Below, one piece after another: positions 9,182 through 17,500 of a stretch of DNA of 17,500 nucleotides. The stretch is from NCBI GenBank assembly GCA_015478945.1, contig JABUQX010088472.1:1-17500 (forward strand), written 5' to 3'. The notes beneath the pieces are model-generated. The model worked only from the letters and a program-made list of their open reading frames with translations. It ran no database searches and was not told where the DNA came from. Both the position numbers and the translations under genes were made by a program. Numbering within the stretch: the first letter of the stretch is position 1; the number at the start of each line of letters is the position of its first letter. This DNA comes from Trachelipus rathkii (taxonomy: Eukaryota; Arthropoda; Malacostraca; Isopoda; Trachelipodidae).

Positions 9182-9295
9182 TTATACCGGTTCCGGTTAT
9201 CAATGTTTCTCCGGTTCTCCGGGCGGAACTTTTTCAAAATTCCGGAAGTTCGGTAAAGGAACCAAAAATTTCTGGTTTCCGGTACACCCTCCCTA
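9182..9295 (-). repeat. Right terminal and subterminal inverted repeat, hAT type
   Basis: Read from 9295 on the minus strand: TAGGGAGGGTGTACCGG, then AAACCAG, GGTTCC, GAACTTCCGG, GTTCCGCCCGG and an inner CCGGAACCGG. This mirrors the left end with a GGG insertion and the same subterminal words. It lies between two pieces of a hAT transposase, which is abnormal for a terminal repeat. Confidence 0.75.
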
Positions 9296-9302
9296 ATATT
9301 AT

Positions 9303-9344
9303 ACCCATAGTATTATATATTATATATATATATATATATATAAT

Positions 9345-9375
<31 letters not shown>

Positions 9376-9397
9376 TTATATATATATATATATATAT

Positions 9398-9467
<70 letters not shown>
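9303..9467. repeat. (TA)n array that cuts the hAT transposase
   Basis: Near-pure TA dinucleotides with short TAATTA/TATTATA breaks. Its right edge directly follows the Leu-His-Cys-Asn codons of the transposase fragment; coding homology stops at the repeat boundary. Confidence 0.95.
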
Positions 9468-9470
<3 letters not shown>

Positions 9471-9472
<2 letters not shown>

Positions 9473-10208
9473 CAATGGAGTACACAGTCCAATTTTTCAA
9501 ACTCGCTGGTAAGCCAGCGAATAGTTAAAGAAATAAATGACTCGTTTGAATATTTAGCTGTCCATATATCTGTAGTAAATGATATCTGATCTACCTTAGA
9601 TAACTTCTTGAATACTGCTGATCAATTTACTGTATGAAGTTGGTAACATCATCTTCTCTACAAAATATTTTCTACTAGGAATACGATATTTTGGTTGAAG
9701 ATAAGCAATAAGTTCTATGAATCCCGGCTCTTCAGTGATTGTGAATTTCTCGTTATTCATTTCAATAATATTCATTATTTCCTGATGAATTAACTGTGAT
9801 TTGGGGTCAATGATATGCCAAATTTTTTGGGGGGGAGAAATTTTCTTCAAAACTCACTTGTCTCACGGCTTGGATCATTCGCTATTTTGGGGTGTCCTTT
9901 GTTCTAAAAAATACAGACTCTCCATTTTACTATCCAAATTTTTGGCTTCAGATATTCTCTACAGTGATGATCTCCATATATTTATGAAGTGGCGTTGTAT
10001 TAAAAATGTTTGGTGCACTACCTTGTTTTATATTTCTGTGGCATATTTTACACTCTATTATAGATTTTGCAACATCATTAATAATAAAAAATCTGTTATG
10101 AATGATGGGCATTTGCACTATGTAAACACAATATGTTTTGTGCGTTTGTTTGAAGTTTAGACTGATACTAAAGAGATTATGCGAGCGAGAATCTATTCTA
10201 ACACCCAA
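9471..10208 (-). pseudogene. hAT transposase, BED zinc finger and start of RNase H fold
   Basis: Cut-and-paste DNA transposases of the hAT superfamily bind element ends through an N-terminal BED finger and cut with an RNase H-like core. Here, on the minus strand, residues about 52-78 of the block 10208-9948 read CKICHRNIKQGSAPNIFNTT then PLHKYM, a BED finger whose final His is blurred by a frameshift. A linker follows at 9947-9851 with stops. The block 9850-9596 carries FTITEEPGFIELIAYLQPKY and PSRKYFVEKMMLP, the segment before the first catalytic acid in this family. After a one-base shift near 9600, the frame reads TTDIWTAKYSNESFISLTIR (TTDIWT at 9559-9576), containing the first catalytic Asp. 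The frame then runs into the TA array. The gene is inactive: several stops, at least two frameshifts and no remaining core. Confidence 0.9.
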
Positions 10209-12200
10209 ATATTCTTCTCATAAAGGTTCATGATCTTAATATAATGTAAATACTTCTATTATATATACGCTTATTTAGGACCTACCAAAAATCGTTCTTC
10301 ACTATATATAATATATATATCAATTATATATAATATAGTTATCTACTATAGTCACTAGAAGTCTACTTAACCAGATAGTAATATCTGATGTATTATCCTA
10401 GCGCAAAAGATTTACTGACGATGTCTTAGGTCCAGGAGTTATTTTTATCATAGCTAAAAAAATAAAAAATAAACCAAAGTTTATTATGAGTTTTAATGGA
10501 AAGGAAAAACATTACACGTAGAGAGTACAAAGAACAGTCTTCTTATGTTCCTGATTAAAGCGATCAAATATATGCCATGTCTTTTTAATAATTATATTAA
10601 TATATATATAAATATATATATATTAAATAATATTATATGATATATGATCATAAATAATATATATTAAAGATGATATATATATTATAATATATATTATAAA
10701 ATATTATATATATATATATATATATATAATTATAATAATATTATTAATATATATATTCAATATAATTAAGTATAAATATATATATATAATTTAATTTATA
10801 ATATTATAATATATATATATATATTAATATATATATTAATGTATATATATTATATATATAAAGTATATTATAATATGATATATATAATTAATAATTTATA
10901 ATCATATATATATAATTATATATATATTCAATATTTATATATATACATTAATTAATATAATATATAATAATTAAAATTCACACGCTTCCTAAAAATAATA
11001 TTACTAATATGTATAACAAATATATTTTTTTTGTTTATAATTTATTATACTATAAATCAATAAAAATTTCAATATCATATTAATTTCAGGTAAAATATAT
11101 AAGTATTTGAGCTAAGTTATTTATTAATTTTTTTAGTAAAAATATGGTTTAAAATAATTTAACATTAATATAATTTTGCTAAGTTGAAACTCTATATATA
11201 AATTATTGAAAGTTACAGTATGATACTTTGAGATTTATTTAATAACTTTTTATATCTAATTTATCGTTTGTACATGTTAATTAATATATAGTATCTAATA
11301 TATAATGTATAGCGTAAGGTAAGTTAATTATAATTATATATTATGCATGCATTATAATTCATAATAATTCTCCTAATATTAAATATAGCATTAATATTTA
11401 TCGCTATAAAGCTATTTAATATTTCAATTCTGTTCTGAAATTCATCTGTTCAAATATAAACATATTATTTACATTCACGCATCAAAAAGTTAAGCTTTCT
11501 AAGTATAAGTGTACGTAATCCAGAGCAGATATTGTTTGTTAAATATAAATTAAATTAATATAATTACACTATATAAATATTGTTTTGGATTTAAATAGTT
11601 TTTTAATAAATATAATTTGGATGGGTTTATTGGTCACTAAAGGCACTGACCCTAATTCTTTATTTTGGAACATTTTATGAAAAAGATAACTTCTATAGCA
11701 AGCTTGTAAAATTGTTCCCTTGGATTTGTGTTTGGCAAACTTGTCTTTTTCGATTTAAAGAATGGTGTTCGAAATGCTTGATCAATCATAGATCATTAAA
11801 TAACGGAAAAAACAAATGTTTCTATAATTTAAATGCTACTAATTAATTTTTTAATACTACATACAATATATAAAACATAAAATTAATTTACTTGGTTTGA
11901 TTTATATATAATATATATAATATATATAAATATATAAATTATATAATTAATTAATAATATTATATATATATTATGATAATTAATATTAATAGTATAATAA
12001 TATATATAATATATATTATAATTAAAATATTAATATAATAATATTATACCTATTAATATATTATATATAATTATAATATATATTATATATATTATACTTA
12101 ATATTAATAATTTTTAATTTAACTTTACCCTCGCTACTTTATTATCTATATTGATAATACATATAAAATAATTCCTATCCTTATTAAATCTAACGAAATA
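10209..12200. other. Very AT-rich region with TA clusters, no gene
   Basis: Only A/T-rich chance frames are present. Dense TA/TAATAT clusters lie at about 10300-10340, 10590-10975 and 11905-12115. No terminal repeat that could be the missing 5' end of the hAT element was found between 10208 and 10600. Confidence 0.7.
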
Positions 12201-12219
12201 CCATATAGTAGTAAAAATG

Positions 12220-12470
12220 GCACATATGAGCATAGTAGTCTTGGCTGGCCTCGTATATCATGCATGTAGTACAAGATCCCTCAGCTCCGCTTTATTACAA
12301 TTGCACTAACGCTAGCGTATGCCATATACCACTGAACCGTGATATAATATATATATTAATAACGTAACACCACTTATAATAGGCGCAACAGCGTCGACAA
12401 TTAGAAGCGAGCGGTTACTAGTCACCATAGGACATGTACGCCAATGCCTTGAGCTATATTGAGGTCAATT
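12220..12470 (-). repeat. Possible tRNA-derived SINE heads (weak)
   Basis: This patch has more G and C than its flanks. On the minus strand it holds two tRNA-like promoter words: TAGCTCAAGGCATTGGCG, followed about 20 bases on by GGTGACTAGTAACC, and further along GGTTCAGTGGTATATGGCAT. They resemble RNA polymerase III A and B boxes (TRGYNNARNGG, GGTTCGANTCC), but spacing and sequence are imperfect. No tRNA cloverleaf can be folded convincingly by eye. Confidence 0.22.
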
Positions 12471-13490
12471 AATTTACCTATGGTTAATAATTCGTTAAGT
12501 TTAAAAAATAAGGTAAATATATAATTAAAGAATTTAATTACATTAATACAAAAAAATTCGTTGAAAATATTTTACTTAAATTTAAGATCATAAAATTTTT
12601 TAATAAGTTATTAATAGAAACTCACAAATTAATACCTTTGGGTATGAGCTTACTTTTTGCTTTTATACTTACTTCCACCGTTTGCACTCTCTTAGCTTAT
12701 CAATAATAATAATAATCATTTTCATTTTTAATTTGTAAAATGTAATCTCTTTAGAAATCACAAATTTTTTTATTTTTTTAACTTAACATTTAGATAAATA
12801 TATTTTATAACATGTGGGTAACAAGTATATCTGTAATAAACATTGCCGTTATCGTAATATAAATAAATAAATGATATATAGATAGTGATAATATCCCTTT
12901 TCCGGACTAATTACCTATAATCTATAATTTTGTTTATGCTGTATCTATTCTTTGGTAAAAACGGAACTCTCAAATATAAAAGTATTGTAGGTCAGGTATA
13001 AATATATATATAATAAATATCATTTAAATGGCCTTTTCTATAAAGCATAAATATTATAAATAGACGTTATACAGGTTTGTTAATTTCGATTAGGTATATA
13101 AATATAAAAAGTATCACATTATAACCCTAATCTGAATTTGTTAGCCTAATAAGATTTCGATTATAATATTTAAAAATTATATAAATATTTAAATATAAAT
13201 TTATATATTAATAATAAAATATATAAATTCATATAACGGAGAATTTAATATATAAATTAAGAGGACGTTCTTAATTTTGTATTATATATTTTTTATTTAG
13301 GCAATGAATAAAAATTAATTTATTTTCAAAATAATATACTAACAAAATTCTAAAATATATCAACCATTTTTTAATAAATAAAAAATAAAAAGTATAAGAA
13401 TACAATAAAAACATTTAATTAGAACTTATACACAACTACATAAAGATAATTTTCCCTATATATTTACTCTATTATTAAAAATATTATTTC
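12471..13490. other. AT-rich region, no gene
   Basis: No coding block, domain or structured repeat recognised on either strand beyond short AAT/TA runs. Confidence 0.65.
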
Positions 13491-13496
13491 ATAATG

Positions 13497-13686
13497 TTAT
13501 ATATATATATATTTATATATATTAATATATATATATATACTATTATATATATTATATCTATATTATATTTATATATATATATATATATAATTATATATAT
13601 TATTATATGTATATATACACATAATTATATATATATAACACACACATACATAAATATATATATTATATTATATATATATATTAATA

Positions 13687-13750
<64 letters not shown>
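13497..13750. repeat. Imperfect (TA)n array
   Basis: TA dinucleotides with a few CACACA and ACATA interruptions around 13617-13650. The open frame across it encodes only Tyr/Ile runs and is not a gene. It ends abruptly in AATGGGCTTATG. Confidence 0.95.
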
Positions 13751-13895
13751 AATGGGCTTATGAAAAAGAGGTTGACCCCAGGAGCGAAAATCAAATATAT
13801 TAATGAGGTGTATGGCTGTGTAATATATTAAAACATTTAAATTATACTGTATCCATTGTTTAAAAATACTTAAAATTTTTGGGCTATTCATTAAT

Positions 13896-13974
13896 TACCT
13901 AACCTATATAAAAATACTCTTAGGTACAAATACTAACCTAAACCTAACAAACAACCTAATTAACCTAACCTAAT
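13896..13974 (-). repeat. Degenerate telomere-like CCTAA (TTAGG) patch
   Basis: Copies of CCTAA in clusters (ACCTAACCT, TAACCTAAACCTAAC, AACCTAATTAACCTAACCTA) within 80 bases. TTAGG is the usual arthropod telomere repeat; on the minus strand this is a broken interstitial run of it. Similar short AACCTAA tracts are common in some arthropod intergenic DNA, so origin from a chromosome end is not implied. Confidence 0.55.
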
Positions 13975-15610
13975 ATTAGTAAGAATTCAGCAGGCATTGT
14001 AAAGGTGTTCGAGCTACACACAGATTTTTATGATAAAATTTCAAGCAGGATATACTACTAATAATAAACAGTAAATGAAGTTGACAAACAGAAATTCGTC
14101 AGAGCTAAATATCATTATAGTAATAAAAAGTAGCAGCCACTCTAGTAATGTTAAATCTACAAATCAAAGTAACTTTATCATTATTAGATCTATATCTAAA
14201 TAAGTTAGTAGTATATTATAATATATATAATCTCATTTATCTTTTATTTAATTTTTATTTATAGTAATATTAAGTTTTTGTTAGTACTATGTGTAACATA
14301 CAGAGAAAATATCATATGTATAGCTTAAAACACAGAGAATTGTAATGATTTAGGCCCCGGCGCAACCGTAGGGATGCGCTTTCTCCAAAACCTTAACAAG
14401 ATGTCCTTGGTCCATATGAAACTATAATCTATTTTTTTTAAACACTATGACAGTTTATATTATTTAATTCCTTTACCATATTGGTGAGATAGGAATTGGT
14501 GTTTATATCTTATGAATGTCACAGCTGTAAAATATTTTAATAACACTAATAGAGCCACTATATAACTTCAGATAATATACAAACCTTAGTATATCTGGGA
14601 CATTAATATCCGCTAGCGGTAGTGAGAATATTGCGATAATCTTCTGTATGTAATTTATTATAACATTCAAATTTATGGTTAACAAATTTTTCGTAAGGTG
14701 AACACAACAATACCTTATTTTACAATTTCCTTCTTTTAAGTGATTATATACCATAAAATTATATTAATAATTAATATAAATATTAGATATAATAATAAAT
14801 AGAATATTAATTAATCAATATATTAATAAATCATTCCGTAAACTATAATTAAATATTACAATTTATAATAAATAATATATAAGTATAATTAATTATATTT
14901 TAACAATTAGGTTTATAAAAGATCATCTTTTACACCTTATTATTTACATATAAAGTATGTAGCAAATTTAATGAACATGAGGAAATAATCGAGTACCATT
15001 TCAGGTGTGGTTATCCTAGTATTTGTTTTATATCATTCAACTATAGATTTTGGTTTAAAAAATATTTCAATTTAAATTTAAGAGTTGAAAATTGATATCT
15101 ATTCTGATAATAAAGTAAGATTAGGTTTGATTGCACTTTATAACAATTTTTGCATGTTCTTCCGCCTTAAGAAATCGGTGAGGTTTTGGAAAAAGTACCC
15201 ATTGTGTACTATTCTGGCGGTGGCAGCTCAGGATATCTGCTGCCTTCCGTGCTCAGTTTATTGAACTTATATAAAAATGGCCTGGGTGTTCTTTTAAATT
15301 TAAAAAGGAAAAGTCAAATGAGGCACACGAAAATTTCCCCTCGCATGAACAGATCAAAGGTGCAAATGATGATAATCAAATACGTCTGAGTCAATAAGGA
15401 TGCCAGAATGTACGTGTCCTATATTATTATTATTTTATTAAAAGTATATATTATCTTAAAAGTAGGTAATAAATATAGAGTGATAATATGATATTTAGGC
15501 AGCGATAATCAACTATTATACATCAATCTATATCTCAAAAAAACTACAATAGCCACAGTGAGAAAAAGGAATATCAATAATGCTTAGGAATGCTGGTAGA
15601 CTCTTTACCG
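13975..15610. other. AT-rich region, no gene recognised
   Basis: Two short open frames (15186-15389 plus, 67 codons; 14503-14754 minus, 83 codons) show no recognisable domain, no supporting splice or promoter context and no repeat copy in the window. A small GC-richer patch at 14353-14390 is unassigned. Confidence 0.6.
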
Positions 15611-15616
15611 CAAAAT

Positions 15617-15653
15617 GTAAAAAAAAGAAAAAAAAAAAAAAAAAAAAAAAAAA
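15617..15653 (+). repeat. Poly(A) run
   Basis: A broken A8 followed by an uninterrupted A26 at 15628-15653, then TATATAT. It could be a retroposon tail, but the preceding 200 bases show no element I recognise. Confidence 0.85.
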
Positions 15654-15922
15654 TATATATCAAATCTTCACCGACCTAGCAAACATAAAAACTAACATAA
15701 GTAAAGCGAACACAGTTCAAAAGATAGTTACATTTTTTCTGGACATCCTCCGGTAAAATTTCTACGATAGAAAATGGTAAAAAGAAACACTAAAAAATAA
15801 AAAATATTATTAGCCTAATATTATTCTATATAGTAATATGATAAGAGAGCCTATTTAAAGACCTTTTATTGGTTTTACTCGTTACAATAAATAGACTTTC
15901 TATTAAATTTTGCTTTTTTTTT

Positions 15923-16226
15923 CTTTTACTAAACCTTTGGTCCTAAAACCGTTACCCCAAGGGTATCCGGCACCGATGGCAGGAGTCCGGGGTCTCTCAG
16001 GCCTTCCCGCAGCGTTTAATTTATAGCGAGGGCTCACGCGACAATTCCCACCCTCCGGGGGGGAGGGTCTCTCGGAACCCCCGCTCCTTTGGCTATTTGG
16101 CAAAGTGTCCCGCGAGGGGTTCCTCCGTCCCGCTTCTCCCTCTGCGGGCTAAGGAAAACGTCCCCGGCCTGTGTTCCCCCTTCGGCTTCGAGCCCGGCGT
16201 GGACGCATTGCCCCCAAAGTGTAATA
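15923..16226 (-). other. GC-rich island with A-rich minus-strand end; possible retroposed fragment
   Basis: Hand count of 15961-16200 gives 155 G+C in 240 bases (64.6%), against a strongly AT-rich background, with many CpG. On the minus strand it ends in an A-rich stretch (AGTAAAAGAAAAAAAAAGC), as retroposed RNA copies do, and GCTTTTTT occurs at both edges (from 15912 and at 16227-16234), which could be a target duplication. A 66-codon minus frame (16103-15903) lies inside but starts with TTG and matches nothing I know. An internal near-repeat, GGTCTCTCAG/GGTCTCTCGG, is visible. Alternatives are a LINE 5' region, a CpG-island promoter or a foreign insert. Confidence 0.5.
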
Positions 16227-16332
16227 GCTTTTTTACAAATAAATAATAAAATTATATATTCATTTTGTCGTCAATGTTCCTCCGGGTGGATAGGCATCAC
16301 ACATAGAGAAAAGAAATTTATCTTCAAATTCG

Positions 16333-16350
16333 AGGTATAGTAATTAGGAC
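16333..16350 (+). repeat. Direct repeat, copy 1 (18 bp identical)
   Basis: AGGTATAGTAATTAGGAC recurs exactly 312 bases downstream. Similarity reaches outward (TTCAAAT before, TGCA..GTTAAATA after), about 40 bp in all with small indels. Confidence 0.85.
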
Positions 16351-16588
16351 ATGCAACGTTAAATATTTTTGATTTTCCAATCTATAAATTTTGATAATTC
16401 AAATATTTAACGAGTAAACATAAAATTTTATACAAAAAATCCTAAAGGCCTTAAACATTGAGAGAACGGAGTGTTAATTCCTGAACTGTGGATCTCAGAC
16501 GTGTAAAGGTGGTTCGATAGAGATGTGATAGTGTTTTCCTTTTTAATTAGTGATTGAGCATATGATTTTTTTTTTTTTTTTTTTGCAG

Positions 16589-16621
16589 TTCCGCAATGAA
16601 AGAAAATGGCGGCGAGTCTAG
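16589..16621 (+). other. Candidate 33-nt first coding exon (splice-flanked start codon)
   Basis: A T19 run (16566-16584) followed by GCAG is a strong acceptor-like signal. The next 33 bases contain two ATGs in different frames, at 16596 and at 16606. The second sits in AAAATGGCG, a strong initiation context, and would read Met-Ala-Ala-Ser-Leu. The block ends CTAG|GTGTAT, a plausible donor. Without splicing the frame stops after 17 codons. No downstream exon is identified in the remaining 880 bases, so this may be chance. Confidence 0.22.
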
Positions 16622-16644
16622 GTGTATTATTTACTTTCAAATGT

Positions 16645-16662
16645 AGGTATAGTAATTAGGAC
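16645..16662 (+). repeat. Direct repeat, copy 2 (18 bp identical)
   Basis: Second copy of AGGTATAGTAATTAGGAC. The segment between the copies contains the T19 run and the candidate exon. Confidence 0.85.
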
Positions 16663-17500
16663 TGCAGAGCTGTTAAATAGCTTTTGGATCCGTGGGAAAA
16701 ACTTGCTGAAAAAAGAACTGTTATTGTTTGTTGTGTTTTGAAACAAATAAGTGGAGACTTTTCGTCCACATTACTTCAAACTTAATTTGTTTTGACCTCA
16801 CCGCAACTCTGATTAGTAATGGCTACTTTGCAACATAGTGTGATCTTATAACTTCTATAAATATATACACCCTTACATGAACGTTTATTTTCTTAAGTAA
16901 TTTTCACTCTTAAGACGTAGGTATTTTAAGTATATCAAACTCTCATAAAGGAATATGCATTAGTGTGTGTCACCAAATGAGAAGTTACGAAGGCTTAATA
17001 CTAAGCATTAGTTCTCATCATACGATTTAAGACTGTTTTCTAATGATGATTTGGTTTCTAAAGGCTCAGATACTCCATGATATTAAATCGTTTGTCCTCT
17101 GACAATATAAATGATGGAAAAGGAATATGTCTGAAGATATTGACTGTGAAGCTGTACTCTATACTTGGGCAAACGTTTTGTAATTCATTATTATGATATG
17201 TGTTTCGATATGCCATTTTATCTTATATACCCAATTATATGATATAATGTAGGTAAATCAACTTGGGACATAAATTTCTATATTTTTAATGTCGTCATAA
17301 GGTAATCAATTATACCTTTTACTAATGAGTTATTCTAAGTTTGTCATAAATGCTCATTATCTATATATAGATATTTCATACTCCAAAATTCATTATCACA
17401 ACAACAGCTGTAATAATTTATATTATAAAAATTTTTTCTGAGTGATACCAATTAATTGTTAGTAACTTATATATATATACATGGGCTTAGGGCAGGGGGG
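16663..17500. other. AT-rich region to window end, no gene recognised
   Basis: No domain, RNA gene or long frame seen. A short TA run at 17468-17480 is followed by ATGGGCTTA and a G6 run at the window edge. Confidence 0.6.

Larger units (their letters stand above)
4983..9295. mobile_element. hAT-like unit bounded by inverted ends, with nested contents
   Basis: The left end reads TAGGGATGTACCGGAACCAG. The right end, read inward on the minus strand, reads TAGGGAGGGTGTACCGGAAA. They match after one 3-base gap, and both continue with GGTTCC/CCGG-rich subterminal sequence including GAAGTTCGG. Inside lie T46 and TTA repeats, a plus-strand pseudogene of an unrelated family, a TA array and the C-terminal end of a minus-strand hAT transposase. 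The 8-bp flanks (TATATAAC and ATATTATA) do not match, so a single-insertion model is unproven. The two ends may belong to different copies. Confidence 0.45.

Noticed and set aside
9801..10160. 119-codon plus-strand frame
   Set aside because: It is antisense to the BED finger and pre-catalytic segment of the hAT transposase, which is recognisable on the minus strand.
13497..13974. CRISPR-like or structured repeat arrays
   Set aside because: All arrays here are simple TA or CCTAA repeats with no constant-repeat and unique-spacer structure; the window is eukaryotic in character.
14503..14754. 83-codon minus frame
   Set aside because: Ile/Leu/Tyr-rich composition expected from AT-rich DNA, no recognisable family or gene context.
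15186..15389. 67-codon plus frame (begins MEKVPIVYYSGGGSSGY)
   Set aside because: The first half looks less biased than the background, but I recognise no family and see no supporting signals, so it is not called a gene.

Overview
This window looks like very AT-rich, repeat-dominated, non-genic DNA from an arthropod nuclear genome. A decapod crustacean is my best guess, based on the style of the retrotransposon Gag, the long (TA)n arrays and the degenerate CCTAA/TTAGG runs; that is inference. I found no intact protein-coding gene. What can be recognised is a set of decayed mobile-element genes, found by reading short open blocks across frameshifts.

Region 1 (about 1-3000): remains of a minus-strand LTR retrotransposon. 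In its own direction it has an LTR edge at 2701, an 18-nt primer-binding site matching tRNA-Lys (2677-2694), a badly frameshifted gag (about 2581-683) ending in five CCHC zinc knuckles, a 29-nt purine tract (292-320) and a possible second LTR running off the window start. Only about 360 bases separate gag from the purine tract, and I see no protease, reverse transcriptase or integrase there, so this copy is gag-only.

Region 2 (3001-4980): AT-rich sequence with no gene, holding one short hairpin and one 22-bp tandem duplication.

Region 3 (4983-10208): two inverted ends with hAT-like termini (4983-5094 and 9182-9295) enclose T46 and TTA repeats, a decayed plus-strand gene (6591-7790) of a multicopy arthropod family of unknown function, a 550-bp TA array, and the C-terminal end of a minus-strand hAT transposase (8854-8970). 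The BED finger and first catalytic segment of a minus-strand hAT transposase lie outside the right-hand end (9471-10208). Between the two transposase pieces sit a (TA)n array and the terminal repeat, so the middle of the gene is lost. This points to nested insertion, rearrangement or assembly collapse at TA arrays.

Region 4 (10209-17500): mostly AT-rich sequence without genes. It contains more TA arrays, two weak tRNA-like (SINE-like) stretches, a degenerate telomere-like patch (13896-13974), a 290-bp island of about 64% GC with an A-rich end (15923-16226), a 312-bp-spaced direct repeat, and a possible 33-nt first exon with good splice and start signals (16589-16621).

No genes here appear to work together in a pathway; the window is a layered record of transposon insertion and decay.
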